Below are positions 8,221 to 15,310 of a stretch of DNA of 24,801 bases, piece by piece. The notes beneath the pieces are model-generated. The model did no database searches. It was given only the letters and a program-made list of their open reading frames with translations, and was not told the origin of the DNA. This DNA is from a virus. Each line of letters opens with the position of its first letter. Within the stretch, counting starts at the first letter, position 1. The position numbers and the translations under genes were made by a program. The stretch is from positions 1-24,801 of the IMG/VR virus record IMGVR_UViG_3300032116_001248, one strand, 5' to 3'.

Positions 8221-8899
8221 AAATCCAACTAAAATACACATAGACTGTTTTACATGGGTCACAGATCTTGTAAAACTATATCCAATACTGCATGCGGAAC
8301 AACGCTTGCCTGGATTTTTTAAAAAAATCCCTACCACTGTCAAAACACCATCAGGTCCAAATAGAGGAACTTTAAAAACCTGTCCCGGAGTAAATGATCT
8401 TTTCAAACAAGGATTAATCATTCAGGCTTGGTCAGACATCTATCTCAATTGGACCAGTCCAAATGTCTATTGGGAACCTCAGAACTCTGCCGAATCTCAC
8501 AGTCCGTTACAGTGGAATAATGCTTCGGAATACCAAGATTATTATCATTTCAAATTAAACAGTCCGTGGAAATTTAAAGAAAAGACTGGGGCTAAATTCC
8601 TAATGACTAATGCACATTGGCACAAAAATAATTCTCCGTACTTTGTGCCAAACGGTGTTCTTGAATTTAAATATCAATATACGACGAATGTCAACACATG
8701 GGTGAATAGAAATACTTTTCCCAAGGATACCACAATTTCTGCGGGAACCGAGCTATGCCAAGTAATCCCACTGTCTGATAAACAAATCGTATTACACCAG
8801 CATGAAATTTCAGTGGATGAATATCTAAAAATGCAAGTGGTGTTTTATTCATTTGCTGCTCAATATCTCAAACGAAGAAAAATACTAGGTGGCAAATGA
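8204..8899 (+). CDS. Divergent DUF6065-like protein of unknown function
   Basis: 231 residues, with its ATG 17 bases inside the previous gene. The motif order echoes the two DUF6065-like proteins upstream, with weaker matches: AEQRLPGFFKKIP (31-43) in place of the PxxPxWY block, GTLKTCPGVNDLFKQGLII (55-73) in place of VKxCxPVxDxxxSGY, a WKFKEKTGAKFLM segment where W(K/L)xKTPPGYS stands, and a GTELCQVIPLSDKQ block near the end. The terminal RDxWQM is lost. I read it as a remote member of the same fold that may have changed function. No catalytic or membrane signature is seen. Confidence 0.6.
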   Translation: MITILRNPTKIHIDCFTWVTDLVKLYPILHAEQRLPGFFKKIPTTVKTPSGPNRGTLKTCPGVNDLFKQGLIIQAWSDIYLNWTSPNVYWEPQNSAESHSPLQWNNASEYQDYYHFKLNSPWKFKEKTGAKFLMTNAHWHKNNSPYFVPNGVLEFKYQYTTNVNTWVNRNTFPKDTTISAGTELCQVIPLSDKQIVLHQHEISVDEYLKMQVVFYSFAAQYLKRRKILGGK

Positions 8900-9525
8900 C
8901 CACGACTATGAATTGCCTGTTTTACACTCCGGTGTACGAGCATCAAGGCTCGCATGCCGAAACGTTCTTGGTACAAGACGAGATCAAAAACAAGCTGCCT
9001 GTTATCTTAAAAACAGACAAATTCGAAAACCCTGAAAGCTGGAATGACGGAGTAGTAACCAATATCAAAGATAGATTCAACACCATCGAGCATTATGAGA
9101 TGACGAATCTATACAATTTTATCGAGAAGCACGTACAAAAATACATCAGTCTCTGTGGAGCTAGACAGCATAAAACATTTTTTATGGCGCACAGTTGGAT
9201 AAATTTCACCGACTATGGGCAAGGGCAAGCGAGTCATCAACACGAAGACTCAGTTATAAGCGGAGTATATTACTATCAGACCACTGGCAGCGACGGAGAT
9301 TTGGTTTTAGAAAATCCTAATCCGTTTATCATGTGTGAATTATTTCCGTTTGGTGAAAAAGTAGCCAACATTTCTCAACATCCGCCGTCGGTGGGTAAAC
9401 TGGTATTATTTCCAGGGTGGCTTCGCCATAAAGTAAATAACAACGAAAGCAATGACACACGAATATCAATATCATTCAATTATTTGTATGATAATTCAAA
9501 ACAAGGACAAAGGGGTTATAAATGA
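8896..9525 (+). CDS. 2OG-Fe(II) oxygenase, 2OG-FeII_Oxy_5-like
   Basis: 209 residues, ATGA overlap with the preceding gene. Key segments are SHQHEDSVISGVYYYQ (H114-Q-H116), GDLVLENPNPF, VGKLVLFPGWLRHKVN (distal H178) and DTRISISFNYLY (R189). It is the most typical 2OG-FeII_Oxy_5 protein in the cluster: SGVYYY, dLvLenP, LVLFPgWLxH and RISISFN all match. As in the family, the position after the first ligand histidine carries H instead of D. It directly precedes, and overlaps by four bases, the first of two tandem halogenases, so oxidation and halogenation genes are again paired as at 3369/3995. Confidence 0.82.
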   Translation: MTTTMNCLFYTPVYEHQGSHAETFLVQDEIKNKLPVILKTDKFENPESWNDGVVTNIKDRFNTIEHYEMTNLYNFIEKHVQKYISLCGARQHKTFFMAHSWINFTDYGQGQASHQHEDSVISGVYYYQTTGSDGDLVLENPNPFIMCELFPFGEKVANISQHPPSVGKLVLFPGWLRHKVNNNESNDTRISISFNYLYDNSKQGQRGYK

Positions 9526-11168
9526 AACAAGCAGTTAACAAAATCATAATTGTAGGAGGCGGTAGTGCGGGTTGGATGAGTGCCGCAGTATTGAGCGCCA
9601 GATTTCCGGACAAAGAGATAGCATTAGTTGAGTCGCCGGATGTGCCTATCATTGGAGTCGGTGAATCGACTCTAGGAACCATCAATCAATTTTTGACTAT
9701 CTTAGGCCTCCATGATAAAGATTGGATGGAATACTGCCATGCCACTTATAAGATGGCCATCAAATTCAGTCATTTTTCTGACAAGAATGAAACCTTTTAT
9801 TACCCCTTCGGCGTTAAAGATCAACAAAATTGCACCACCGGAATCACCGATTGGTACATCAAAAAAACGCTGCACCCCGATACTCCTGTTAACGATTTCT
9901 ATGAATCATTTTACAGTGTCATGCCGTTCATATACGACAGCAAGATCTATGACAATGCCGACGGTCAACTTCCTGGCTTTAGTTTTAAAAATGACGTAGC
10001 TTACCACATGGATGCTACACTGTTTGGTCAATTTCTCAAAGAAAAATTCTGTTTACCTCGTGGAGTTGTGTACATAAATCAACATATAGACAACATAGAA
10101 GTAGACAGCACAGGCAGTATTGATTCTCTTGTGCTGCGCAACGGCGACAGTATTTCTGCAGATCTGTATCTCGACTGCACAGGATTTCAATCTCTGTTAC
10201 TTGAAAAAACATTGAAAACTGAATTCACAAGTTTTTCAGATGTACTACCTAATAACAGAGCATGGACCACACATTTGCCATACGTAGACAAACTCAAAGA
10301 AATGGAGAATGTCACTGATTGCAAGGCCATTGAAAATGGTTGGGTATGGAATATACCTTTGTACAATCGCATAGGCACAGGGTATGTATTTTGCAATAAA
10401 TTCATCACAGACGACGAAGCATTGGAAGAATTTAAACGACATCTCGACAGTGATCTTATGACTGTACCTAACCCCGAAAGATCCAAAGATCTAACATTCA
10501 AACTGATTAACATAAAGAATGGCGTCCATGAGAAGTGCTGGAATAAAAACGTTGTGGGTGTGGGCCTCAGCTATGGATTTATCGAGCCTTTAGAAAGCAC
10601 TGGACTGCTCAGTGTACAAGAAATTCTGCTGAGACTATGCGAAACACTGTCATATCGCACAGTGAATCAAATACACAAAGACAATTTTAATTACATTGTA
10701 CACGGCATTATGGACGGTTTCAAGAGTTTTGTTGCATATCACTATACGCTTAGTGCAAGAAGAGACACCGCATACTGGCGACATGTCACCGAAGAGATTG
10801 TAATGGAACCAAGAATGCACGATCCTGTAATGAAGGAACTTCCTAACCAAGTGGTAGAGATGGCAACACGGCTGTTACAGTCACACAATGTTCCGGGTGA
10901 TCCACACATGGGAGGTATGCCTGATATCTTAGTAGGCATGCATACATTGCCTACAAATACAATAACTCTCGATATCGTTGGCGGGATCCTAGAATCTAGA
11001 CAAGGGCAAAAGCCTGAATTTTTCAGCCAACAGACTCAAGAATATTGGAATCAGAAAAAAGATTACATTCGCAGAATTGCAGAAACAGCTCCTAGTCATT
11101 ATCAATATCTCAAAGATAATATCTATGACGGCAAAGATTTAGAATTTGCCAATACCTTAAAAGATTAA
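9522..11168 (+). CDS. Flavin-dependent halogenase, tryptophan halogenase family (tandem copy 1)
   Basis: 548 residues. FAD site VGGGSAGW (11-18), then GVGESTLG (45-52). K77 in HATYKMAIKF matches PrnA Lys79 in its FKxAxKF context. GWVWNIP (273-279) is the family's GWxWxIP motif, and IEPLESTGLLSV holds E358-S359, equivalent to PrnA Glu346-Ser347. All catalytic features are therefore in place, more canonically than in the halogenase at 3995. AAAGGGG lies about 10 nt before the ATG, which overlaps the preceding stop (ATGA). It is followed after 4 nt by a close paralogue sharing well over half its residues by eye. Halogenation of tryptophan, another indole, a phenol or a peptide-borne residue are all possible. 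No flavin reductase partner is encoded in the window. Confidence 0.9.
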   Translation: MKQAVNKIIIVGGGSAGWMSAAVLSARFPDKEIALVESPDVPIIGVGESTLGTINQFLTILGLHDKDWMEYCHATYKMAIKFSHFSDKNETFYYPFGVKDQQNCTTGITDWYIKKTLHPDTPVNDFYESFYSVMPFIYDSKIYDNADGQLPGFSFKNDVAYHMDATLFGQFLKEKFCLPRGVVYINQHIDNIEVDSTGSIDSLVLRNGDSISADLYLDCTGFQSLLLEKTLKTEFTSFSDVLPNNRAWTTHLPYVDKLKEMENVTDCKAIENGWVWNIPLYNRIGTGYVFCNKFITDDEALEEFKRHLDSDLMTVPNPERSKDLTFKLINIKNGVHEKCWNKNVVGVGLSYGFIEPLESTGLLSVQEILLRLCETLSYRTVNQIHKDNFNYIVHGIMDGFKSFVAYHYTLSARRDTAYWRHVTEEIVMEPRMHDPVMKELPNQVVEMATRLLQSHNVPGDPHMGGMPDILVGMHTLPTNTITLDIVGGILESRQGQKPEFFSQQTQEYWNQKKDYIRRIAETAPSHYQYLKDNIYDGKDLEFANTLKD

Positions 11169-12276
11169 CGGTATGAAAAAACCCATAAAACAAATCATCA
11201 TTGTGGGTGGAGGCAGTTCTGGATGGATGTCTGCAGCAATTCTATCTAAACGATTTCCGAACATTGATATAGCTCTTATTGAATCTCCCGATTCTCCGAT
11301 CATTGGAGTAGGAGAATCTACATTGGGCAGTATCAACGCATTTTTGCACATGTTAGGATTGAAAGACGAAGAGTGGATGGAATACTGTAATGCTACTTAC
11401 AAGATGGCAATTAAATTCCGTGATTTTTACGCCAAAGGGGAAACATTCTATTATCCATTTGGCGACAAGGATGTAAGCCATACACAGAGAGGGATCGATG
11501 ATTGGTATTTTAAGAAAACTCTGAATCCTGATACCAGTTGGGGAGACTTTTCGGATAGTTTTTATCCACACATGCCTTTGATTCATGATAACAAAATATT
11601 TGCCAATCAAGGAAAAGAAATTCCCAGTTACAACTTTCAGAATGATGTGGCCTATCACATGGATGCTACACTGTTCGGGGAGTTTCTCAAAGAAAAGCTC
11701 TGTATCCCTAACGGCGTAGTTCACATTAATCAACATGTTGATCAATTTATGCTAGATCATCACGGAGATTTAGATTATCTAGTGTTAAGGAACGGTGATA
11801 AATTATCTGCAGATCTCTACATTGACTGCACAGGATTCCGTAGCGAAATATTAGAAGAAATAATGAAAGTGCCGTTTCAAAGCTTTGAATCAATATTGCC
11901 TAATAACAGAGCATGGACCACACATGTGCCTTACACAGACAAGCACACTGAAATGGAAAACGTCACTAACTGCACAGCCATAAACAACGGTTGGGTATGG
12001 AATATTCCGTTGTATAATCGCATTGGCAGCGGTTATGTTTATTGCAGTAAGTTTATATCCGATGCAGCTGCCTTAGAAGAATATAAAAATTATCTCGACA
12101 GTGATCTTATGGCTGTGCCGGATCCCAATAGGTCCAAGGATCTTGATTTTCGATTGATTAAAATCAAAAACGGTGTACACGATGTTGCGTGGAAAAACAA
12201 TGTAGTAGCCATCGGGCTGAGTTACGGATTCATTGAGCCTTTAGAAAGCACAGGACTGCTCAGTGTACAAGAAATA
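10584..12276 (+). repeat. DNA-level direct repeats between the two tandem halogenase genes
   Basis: The stretches 10584-10625 and 12235-12276 agree at all but one base. Further identical tracts occur around the PNNRAWTTH codons (about 10248 and 11900) and around YLDSDLM/HLDSDLM (about 10441 and 12093). The span given covers the outermost pair. These direct repeats lie about 1650 bases apart in the same orientation and could support loss or expansion of halogenase copies by recombination. Confidence 0.65.
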
Positions 12277-12786
12277 TTAGTGCTGCTGTGTGAAACTTTA
12301 GAAAACCAACAGGTTAATAAAATTCACATAGACACTTTCAACTATGTGCTGAACACGATGATGCACGGATTTAAAATGTTTGTGGGTTATCATTACACAT
12401 TTTCATCACGCAGAGACACAGAGTATTGGAGATATGTCACAGAAAACATCACTATGGACAACCGCATGCACGATGACTATCTCAGAGGTCTTCAAACCAT
12501 AGCTATTGAATACGGAGTGAAATTACTGCGAGGTCACACTTTCAGAGAAGACATGGGAGGCATGCCCGATATCCTAGTAGGCATGCATCAAAAACCTATG
12601 AACACATTTGCCTATGATTGGTATCTTTACGGTAAGATGGCCCGAGGCTCCAAGGAAGTGAGTATGTTCTTAGATTCTACACAACAGTATTGGACCATTA
12701 GAAATTCTCATGTCCAACGAGTATCAGATTCTGCACTCGGGCACTACGAATATCTCAAGGCCAATATCTATCAAAATCGCAGTTAG
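11173..12786 (+). CDS. Flavin-dependent halogenase, tryptophan halogenase family (tandem copy 2)
   Basis: 537 residues, numbered almost in register with the preceding gene: VGGGSSGW (11-18), K77 in NATYKMAIKF, GWVWNIP (273-279) and E358-S359 in IEPLESTGLLSV. Several DNA stretches of over 20 bases are identical or nearly so in the two genes, such as 10584-10625 against 12235-12276. This indicates a duplication recent enough to leave DNA-level identity. The largest differences are in residues 100-150 and in the C-terminal third, where substrate contacts may lie. Its TAG stop overlaps by two bases the TAA stop of the opposite-strand gene that follows, so the cassette ends directly against the structural gene block. 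Confidence 0.9.
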   Translation: MKKPIKQIIIVGGGSSGWMSAAILSKRFPNIDIALIESPDSPIIGVGESTLGSINAFLHMLGLKDEEWMEYCNATYKMAIKFRDFYAKGETFYYPFGDKDVSHTQRGIDDWYFKKTLNPDTSWGDFSDSFYPHMPLIHDNKIFANQGKEIPSYNFQNDVAYHMDATLFGEFLKEKLCIPNGVVHINQHVDQFMLDHHGDLDYLVLRNGDKLSADLYIDCTGFRSEILEEIMKVPFQSFESILPNNRAWTTHVPYTDKHTEMENVTNCTAINNGWVWNIPLYNRIGSGYVYCSKFISDAAALEEYKNYLDSDLMAVPDPNRSKDLDFRLIKIKNGVHDVAWKNNVVAIGLSYGFIEPLESTGLLSVQEILVLLCETLENQQVNKIHIDTFNYVLNTMMHGFKMFVGYHYTFSSRRDTEYWRYVTENITMDNRMHDDYLRGLQTIAIEYGVKLLRGHTFREDMGGMPDILVGMHQKPMNTFAYDWYLYGKMARGSKEVSMFLDSTQQYWTIRNSHVQRVSDSALGHYEYLKANIYQNRS

Positions 12787-13118
12787 GATTCTTTTGGATA
12801 AAACGAGCTAGGTGCTGGGTGGGTCAGAGCGTAGTCGGGATTCTTTACTAACTCTATGGTATATTCAGAGTTCTCTGTGAACATTTCCTGTTGTGATTTG
12901 ATCACCATCTCTCCCAACACAGTTTCATAATCTGCTGGGATCGGCTTGGTCCATGCAGGATCCTCGTGTCTTCGTTTGATTTCGAATTCTGCTAACTCTT
13001 TGATAGCGTTACGTGCTCGTTGTGTTACAACATTATCCATGTGAACGCCCGGATCGCCAAACACATGATCTAAGATCCTATATTCTAATTCAGTGACTTC
13101 TACGGTAAATGTAGCCAT
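12783..13118 (-). CDS. Small phage protein of unknown function (paralogue of next upstream gene)
   Basis: 111 residues from the ATG at 13118. A TTG at 13124 is also in frame but stands only three bases from the ribosome site. It opens with MATFTVEVTELEYRIL, matching the MAIIEFELTELEAKVM opening of the gene before it. Both continue with a charged, probably helical middle and a DP...P.D segment, so the two are tandem paralogues of unequal length. No catalytic signature, membrane segment or signal peptide is visible. Position after the fibre genes suggests a fibre assembly or accessory role, but this is only context. Its stop overlaps the halogenase stop on the other strand. Confidence 0.65.
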   Translation of the reverse strand: MATFTVEVTELEYRILDHVFGDPGVHMDNVVTQRARNAIKELAEFEIKRRHEDPAWTKPIPADYETVLGEMVIKSQQEMFTENSEYTIELVKNPDYALTHPAPSSFYPKES

Positions 13119-13120
13119 GA

Positions 13121-13366
13121 TCAATTACCTCCTTGTTGAGACAACGGTGTAAGGTCGGCCTGTGCGCAGATCTGATTGCGATCCGACGGCATAGTAAGGC
13201 AGTTGGGATCAGCCAGCATTCTGGCCTTTTCTCTTTCTACAATGCGATCCTTTGCCAGTTCAATTTGATGCTTGGTAGCATTTTCAATCCAATCTTGCAC
13301 GTCAGCACAGGTGTTTGCCATAACTTTGGCTTCTAGTTCTGTGAGTTCAAATTCAATAATTGCCAT
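13121..13366 (-). CDS. Small phage protein of unknown function
   Basis: 81 residues. The N-terminus MAIIEFELTELEAKV resembles that of the following gene, and the rest (HQIELAKDRIVEREKARM, then ADPNCLTMPSDRN) suggests one long amphipathic helix with a short loop. AGAGGA lies shortly before the ATG, and a late-promoter-like CATAAATA lies just upstream, overlapping the stop of the fibre gene. This small type beginning with a beta-like 'F.(E/V)(L/V)TELE' stretch is known to me only as hypothetical marine-phage proteins next to tail genes. Function is not assigned. Confidence 0.65.
   Translation of the reverse strand: MAIIEFELTELEAKVMANTCADVQDWIENATKHQIELAKDRIVEREKARMLADPNCLTMPSDRNQICAQADLTPLSQQGGN
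13128..13134 (-). promoter_or_regulatory. Strong Shine-Dalgarno site deciding the start at 13118
   Basis: AAGGAGG on the minus strand lies inside the last codons of the upstream small gene, nine bases before the ATG at 13118. It is among the best ribosome sites in the window and rules against the TTG at 13124. It implies that this small protein is made by efficient re-initiation or independent initiation. Confidence 0.7.
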
Positions 13367-13383
13367 TTTTATTTCCTCTTATC

Positions 13384-13391
13384 TATTTATG
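13384..13391 (-). promoter_or_regulatory. Late-promoter-like box CATAAATA
   Basis: On the minus strand CATAAATA overlaps the TAA stop of the fibre gene and ends 17 bases before the ATG of the 81-residue gene, with AGAGGA between. It resembles the T4 late promoter TATAAATA, which is read by a phage sigma-like factor without a -35 box. Two other gene starts in this block have a related box at nearly the same spacing. Confidence 0.45.
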
Positions 13392-14343
13392 TTACCAAAT
13401 ATCCGTTGAATACAGAGTGAGCTCCATGGAATCGCATGCCGTTACCAGCCCAATATACATATACCCGCATGTTCTCAGAGGCATCGAGGTAGGTACTCAA
13501 ATCCATGAGTATACCGTGTGGGTATGTGGCTGAAGTACCGTGAGCAAACATACCATGTGGTGTTTGTCCTCGAGCAAAAGCTACACCGCCATTGCGTCCA
13601 AAGCTCAAGTGAATGTAGTTTTCTGTTCCGCCGCTGTCGTTGTGACCGTAGGTCTGAAACATGAAGTGATAAAATCCCGATACCGGCGCTGTGAAAACTC
13701 CGTCGCTGCTGAAATTACTGCCGCCACGCTGTGTAGTTGTCCACCCAAACGCACTGTTTAAGTGTCTCCAGCTGGTGCCCCCATAACTGTTATTGTATGT
13801 CCACCCTGCTGTTCCGTCTGATCTAAATGCCGGAGCTCCCGATGTGTCGCTGGTACCTCGTTGCATGATACCTGCACTGTTCACACTCATTTGTTGTACA
13901 CCAGCCGAGCTGAAAAACACATTGTTGGACCCGTCAAAACTGATACCAGTGTTGGTATTTCCGGACTGTGTGATCGAAGGACTGGCTATACTGCCGTTGG
14001 GCACACGTAGAACTCCAGTCATTGTACCGCCAGCAGCTGCCAACGGAGTATATCCTAAATTGGCTGCTACTGCTCCGGACGCTAATTTAGTAGCTGCAAT
14101 GGCTGCACCTGCGGCGATGTCTGCATTTAAAATTGATCTATATGTCACAGACTTAGCCGATAGATCCACTGCGGCTGCTAACTGTGTAGCACCAACTGCA
14201 CCGTCTTGTATTTTTGCCGAAGTCACTGCCAGTGGCGCAAATTTTCCTGCAGTTACACTGAGTGCATCAAGGTCTGCAGAAGCTATCGAGTTATCGACTA
14301 TAGAATCTGTAGCTATGCGTTTAAAACTGTCGTATGTGGCCAT
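13387..14343 (-). CDS. Tail-fibre-like protein with C1q-like C-terminal head (tandem copy 3)
   Basis: 318 residues. Residues 1-95 are built of short repeats (SIVDNSIAS, AVTSAKIQDGAV, GATQLAA) typical of trimeric phage fibres, leading to LGYTPLAAAGGTMTG (96-110), a motif frequent in fibre proteins. A variable middle follows. Residues 205-318 look like a C1q/TNF-type jelly roll: GVFTAPVSGFYHF (215-227) at its start and FNGYLV (312-317) at its end match the first and last strands of C1q heads. It is the third of three paralogues in a row, starting four bases after the stop of the previous one, with TAGGAT upstream. Receptor binding is the likely role, inferred. Confidence 0.78.
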   Translation of the reverse strand: MATYDSFKRIATDSIVDNSIASADLDALSVTAGKFAPLAVTSAKIQDGAVGATQLAAAVDLSAKSVTYRSILNADIAAGAAIAATKLASGAVAANLGYTPLAAAGGTMTGVLRVPNGSIASPSITQSGNTNTGISFDGSNNVFFSSAGVQQMSVNSAGIMQRGTSDTSGAPAFRSDGTAGWTYNNSYGGTSWRHLNSAFGWTTTQRGGSNFSSDGVFTAPVSGFYHFMFQTYGHNDSGGTENYIHLSFGRNGGVAFARGQTPHGMFAHGTSATYPHGILMDLSTYLDASENMRVYVYWAGNGMRFHGAHSVFNGYLVT

Positions 14344-14347
14344 CGTA

Positions 14348-15307
14348 TTATCCTATCAAATAACCGCAGAACAAGCTGTGGTCACCGTGTATTCTTGCTA
14401 CCGGAGCCATGTAAGGACACACACTGGCGTAGTCGCCGGTATTGAGATATAGTGTTTGACTTACCATGATACCCGGTACATAATGACTAGGGACTCCATG
14501 ACCGTATATGGTATGGGGTGCTCTGCCAGTTACTCCTGCATAGATGCTGCTGTTTCTACCTATGTTCCAATGGGTATATCCGTCAGTTGAGTTGCTGTCG
14601 TTGTACTGATAGCTTTGTGCATAAAAATAATAGTATCCTGCTACAGGAGCTGTGAATCTTCCAGTGCTGGTAAAATTACTGCCGCCTTGTTGATTCGTAA
14701 TCTGCCATGACCATCCATTGATTAATTCTCGCCATTGACTGCCGGGACTAGATGTGCTGGGAAAACTGTTGTGATAGTACCATCCACCATTGCCTGATGC
14801 ATAAAACGCTGGCTGATTTGGTATACTAGGCCTACCTGTGCTGTCAAAGGTCATACGGTTTGAACCGTTGGTGGCTATTGATACATTATTAGTAGCAGGG
14901 AAATGTATGCCTGTAGTGGCATTACTGGTGCCTGTTATGCTTGGTGCACCGGCTGACCCTGCTGGCACTGTTAATTGACCCGACGTTGTGCCGCCAGCTT
15001 TATTAAGCGGAGTGAATCCTATATTCGTGACAGCTGCGCCAGAAGCAAGTTTTGTTCCTACAACAGCAGCAGAAGCGTTAACGTCTGCGTTCAGTATGGC
15101 TCGGTAGGTTACTGTTTTAGCTGATAAATCCAAATTTGCTGCTAACTGAGTGGTTCCTACCGCAAGATTATCAATGTCTCCAGTGGCCACAGCATTTGCA
15201 TCTATTTTTGCCGCTGTGACTGCTAGGTTCGCAAACTTTGCGCCAGTGACTGCAGAATTAATTATGGCATTTGAGTTGATTTTTTTAAATGAAGAATATG
15301 CGGCCAT
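14348..15307 (-). CDS. Tail-fibre-like protein with C1q-like C-terminal head (tandem copy 2)
   Basis: 319 residues with the architecture of its neighbours. It starts MAAYSSFKKINSNAI, followed by a repeat-rich stalk (AVTAAKIDANAV, LAVGTTQLAANLDLSAKTVTYR). IGFTPLNKAGGTTSGQL comes next, then a central region ending in PAFYASGNGGWYYHN. The C-terminal C1q-like head runs from GRFTAPVAGYYYFY to FCGYLIG. The surface between those two strands differs strongly from the other copies, whereas the stalk is well kept. This is the pattern expected if the heads bind different ligands on a shared attachment base. GGATAA precedes the ATG, as in the other two copies. Confidence 0.78.
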   Translation of the reverse strand: MAAYSSFKKINSNAIINSAVTGAKFANLAVTAAKIDANAVATGDIDNLAVGTTQLAANLDLSAKTVTYRAILNADVNASAAVVGTKLASGAAVTNIGFTPLNKAGGTTSGQLTVPAGSAGAPSITGTSNATTGIHFPATNNVSIATNGSNRMTFDSTGRPSIPNQPAFYASGNGGWYYHNSFPSTSSPGSQWRELINGWSWQITNQQGGSNFTSTGRFTAPVAGYYYFYAQSYQYNDSNSTDGYTHWNIGRNSSIYAGVTGRAPHTIYGHGVPSHYVPGIMVSQTLYLNTGDYASVCPYMAPVARIHGDHSLFCGYLIG

Positions 15308-15310
15308 AAG

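Noticed and set aside
9515-9526. TATAAAT just before the first tandem halogenase as a late promoter
   Set aside because: It overlaps the start codon itself (TATAAATG), so transcription from it would begin inside the gene; coupling to the previous gene explains expression better.
11353-11745. Minus-strand open frame of 130 codons inside the second tandem halogenase
   Set aside because: The halogenase frame is conserved with its paralogue across this stretch; the antisense frame has no family features.
2-12786. Precursor peptide for a RiPP-type pathway within the oxygenase cassette
   Set aside because: Gene junctions overlap or are at most 16 bases, leaving no room for a small separate gene; none is visible on the + strand.
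12770-12850. Possible bidirectional terminator at the convergent gene junction
   Set aside because: No GC-rich hairpin followed by a T-run was found on either strand.
13793-14452. Long + strand open frame of 219 codons opposite two of the C1q fibre genes
   Set aside because: It is the antisense shadow of Ala/Thr-rich codons, lacks a ribosome site and has no recognisable domain, while the minus-strand frames are clearly coding paralogues.
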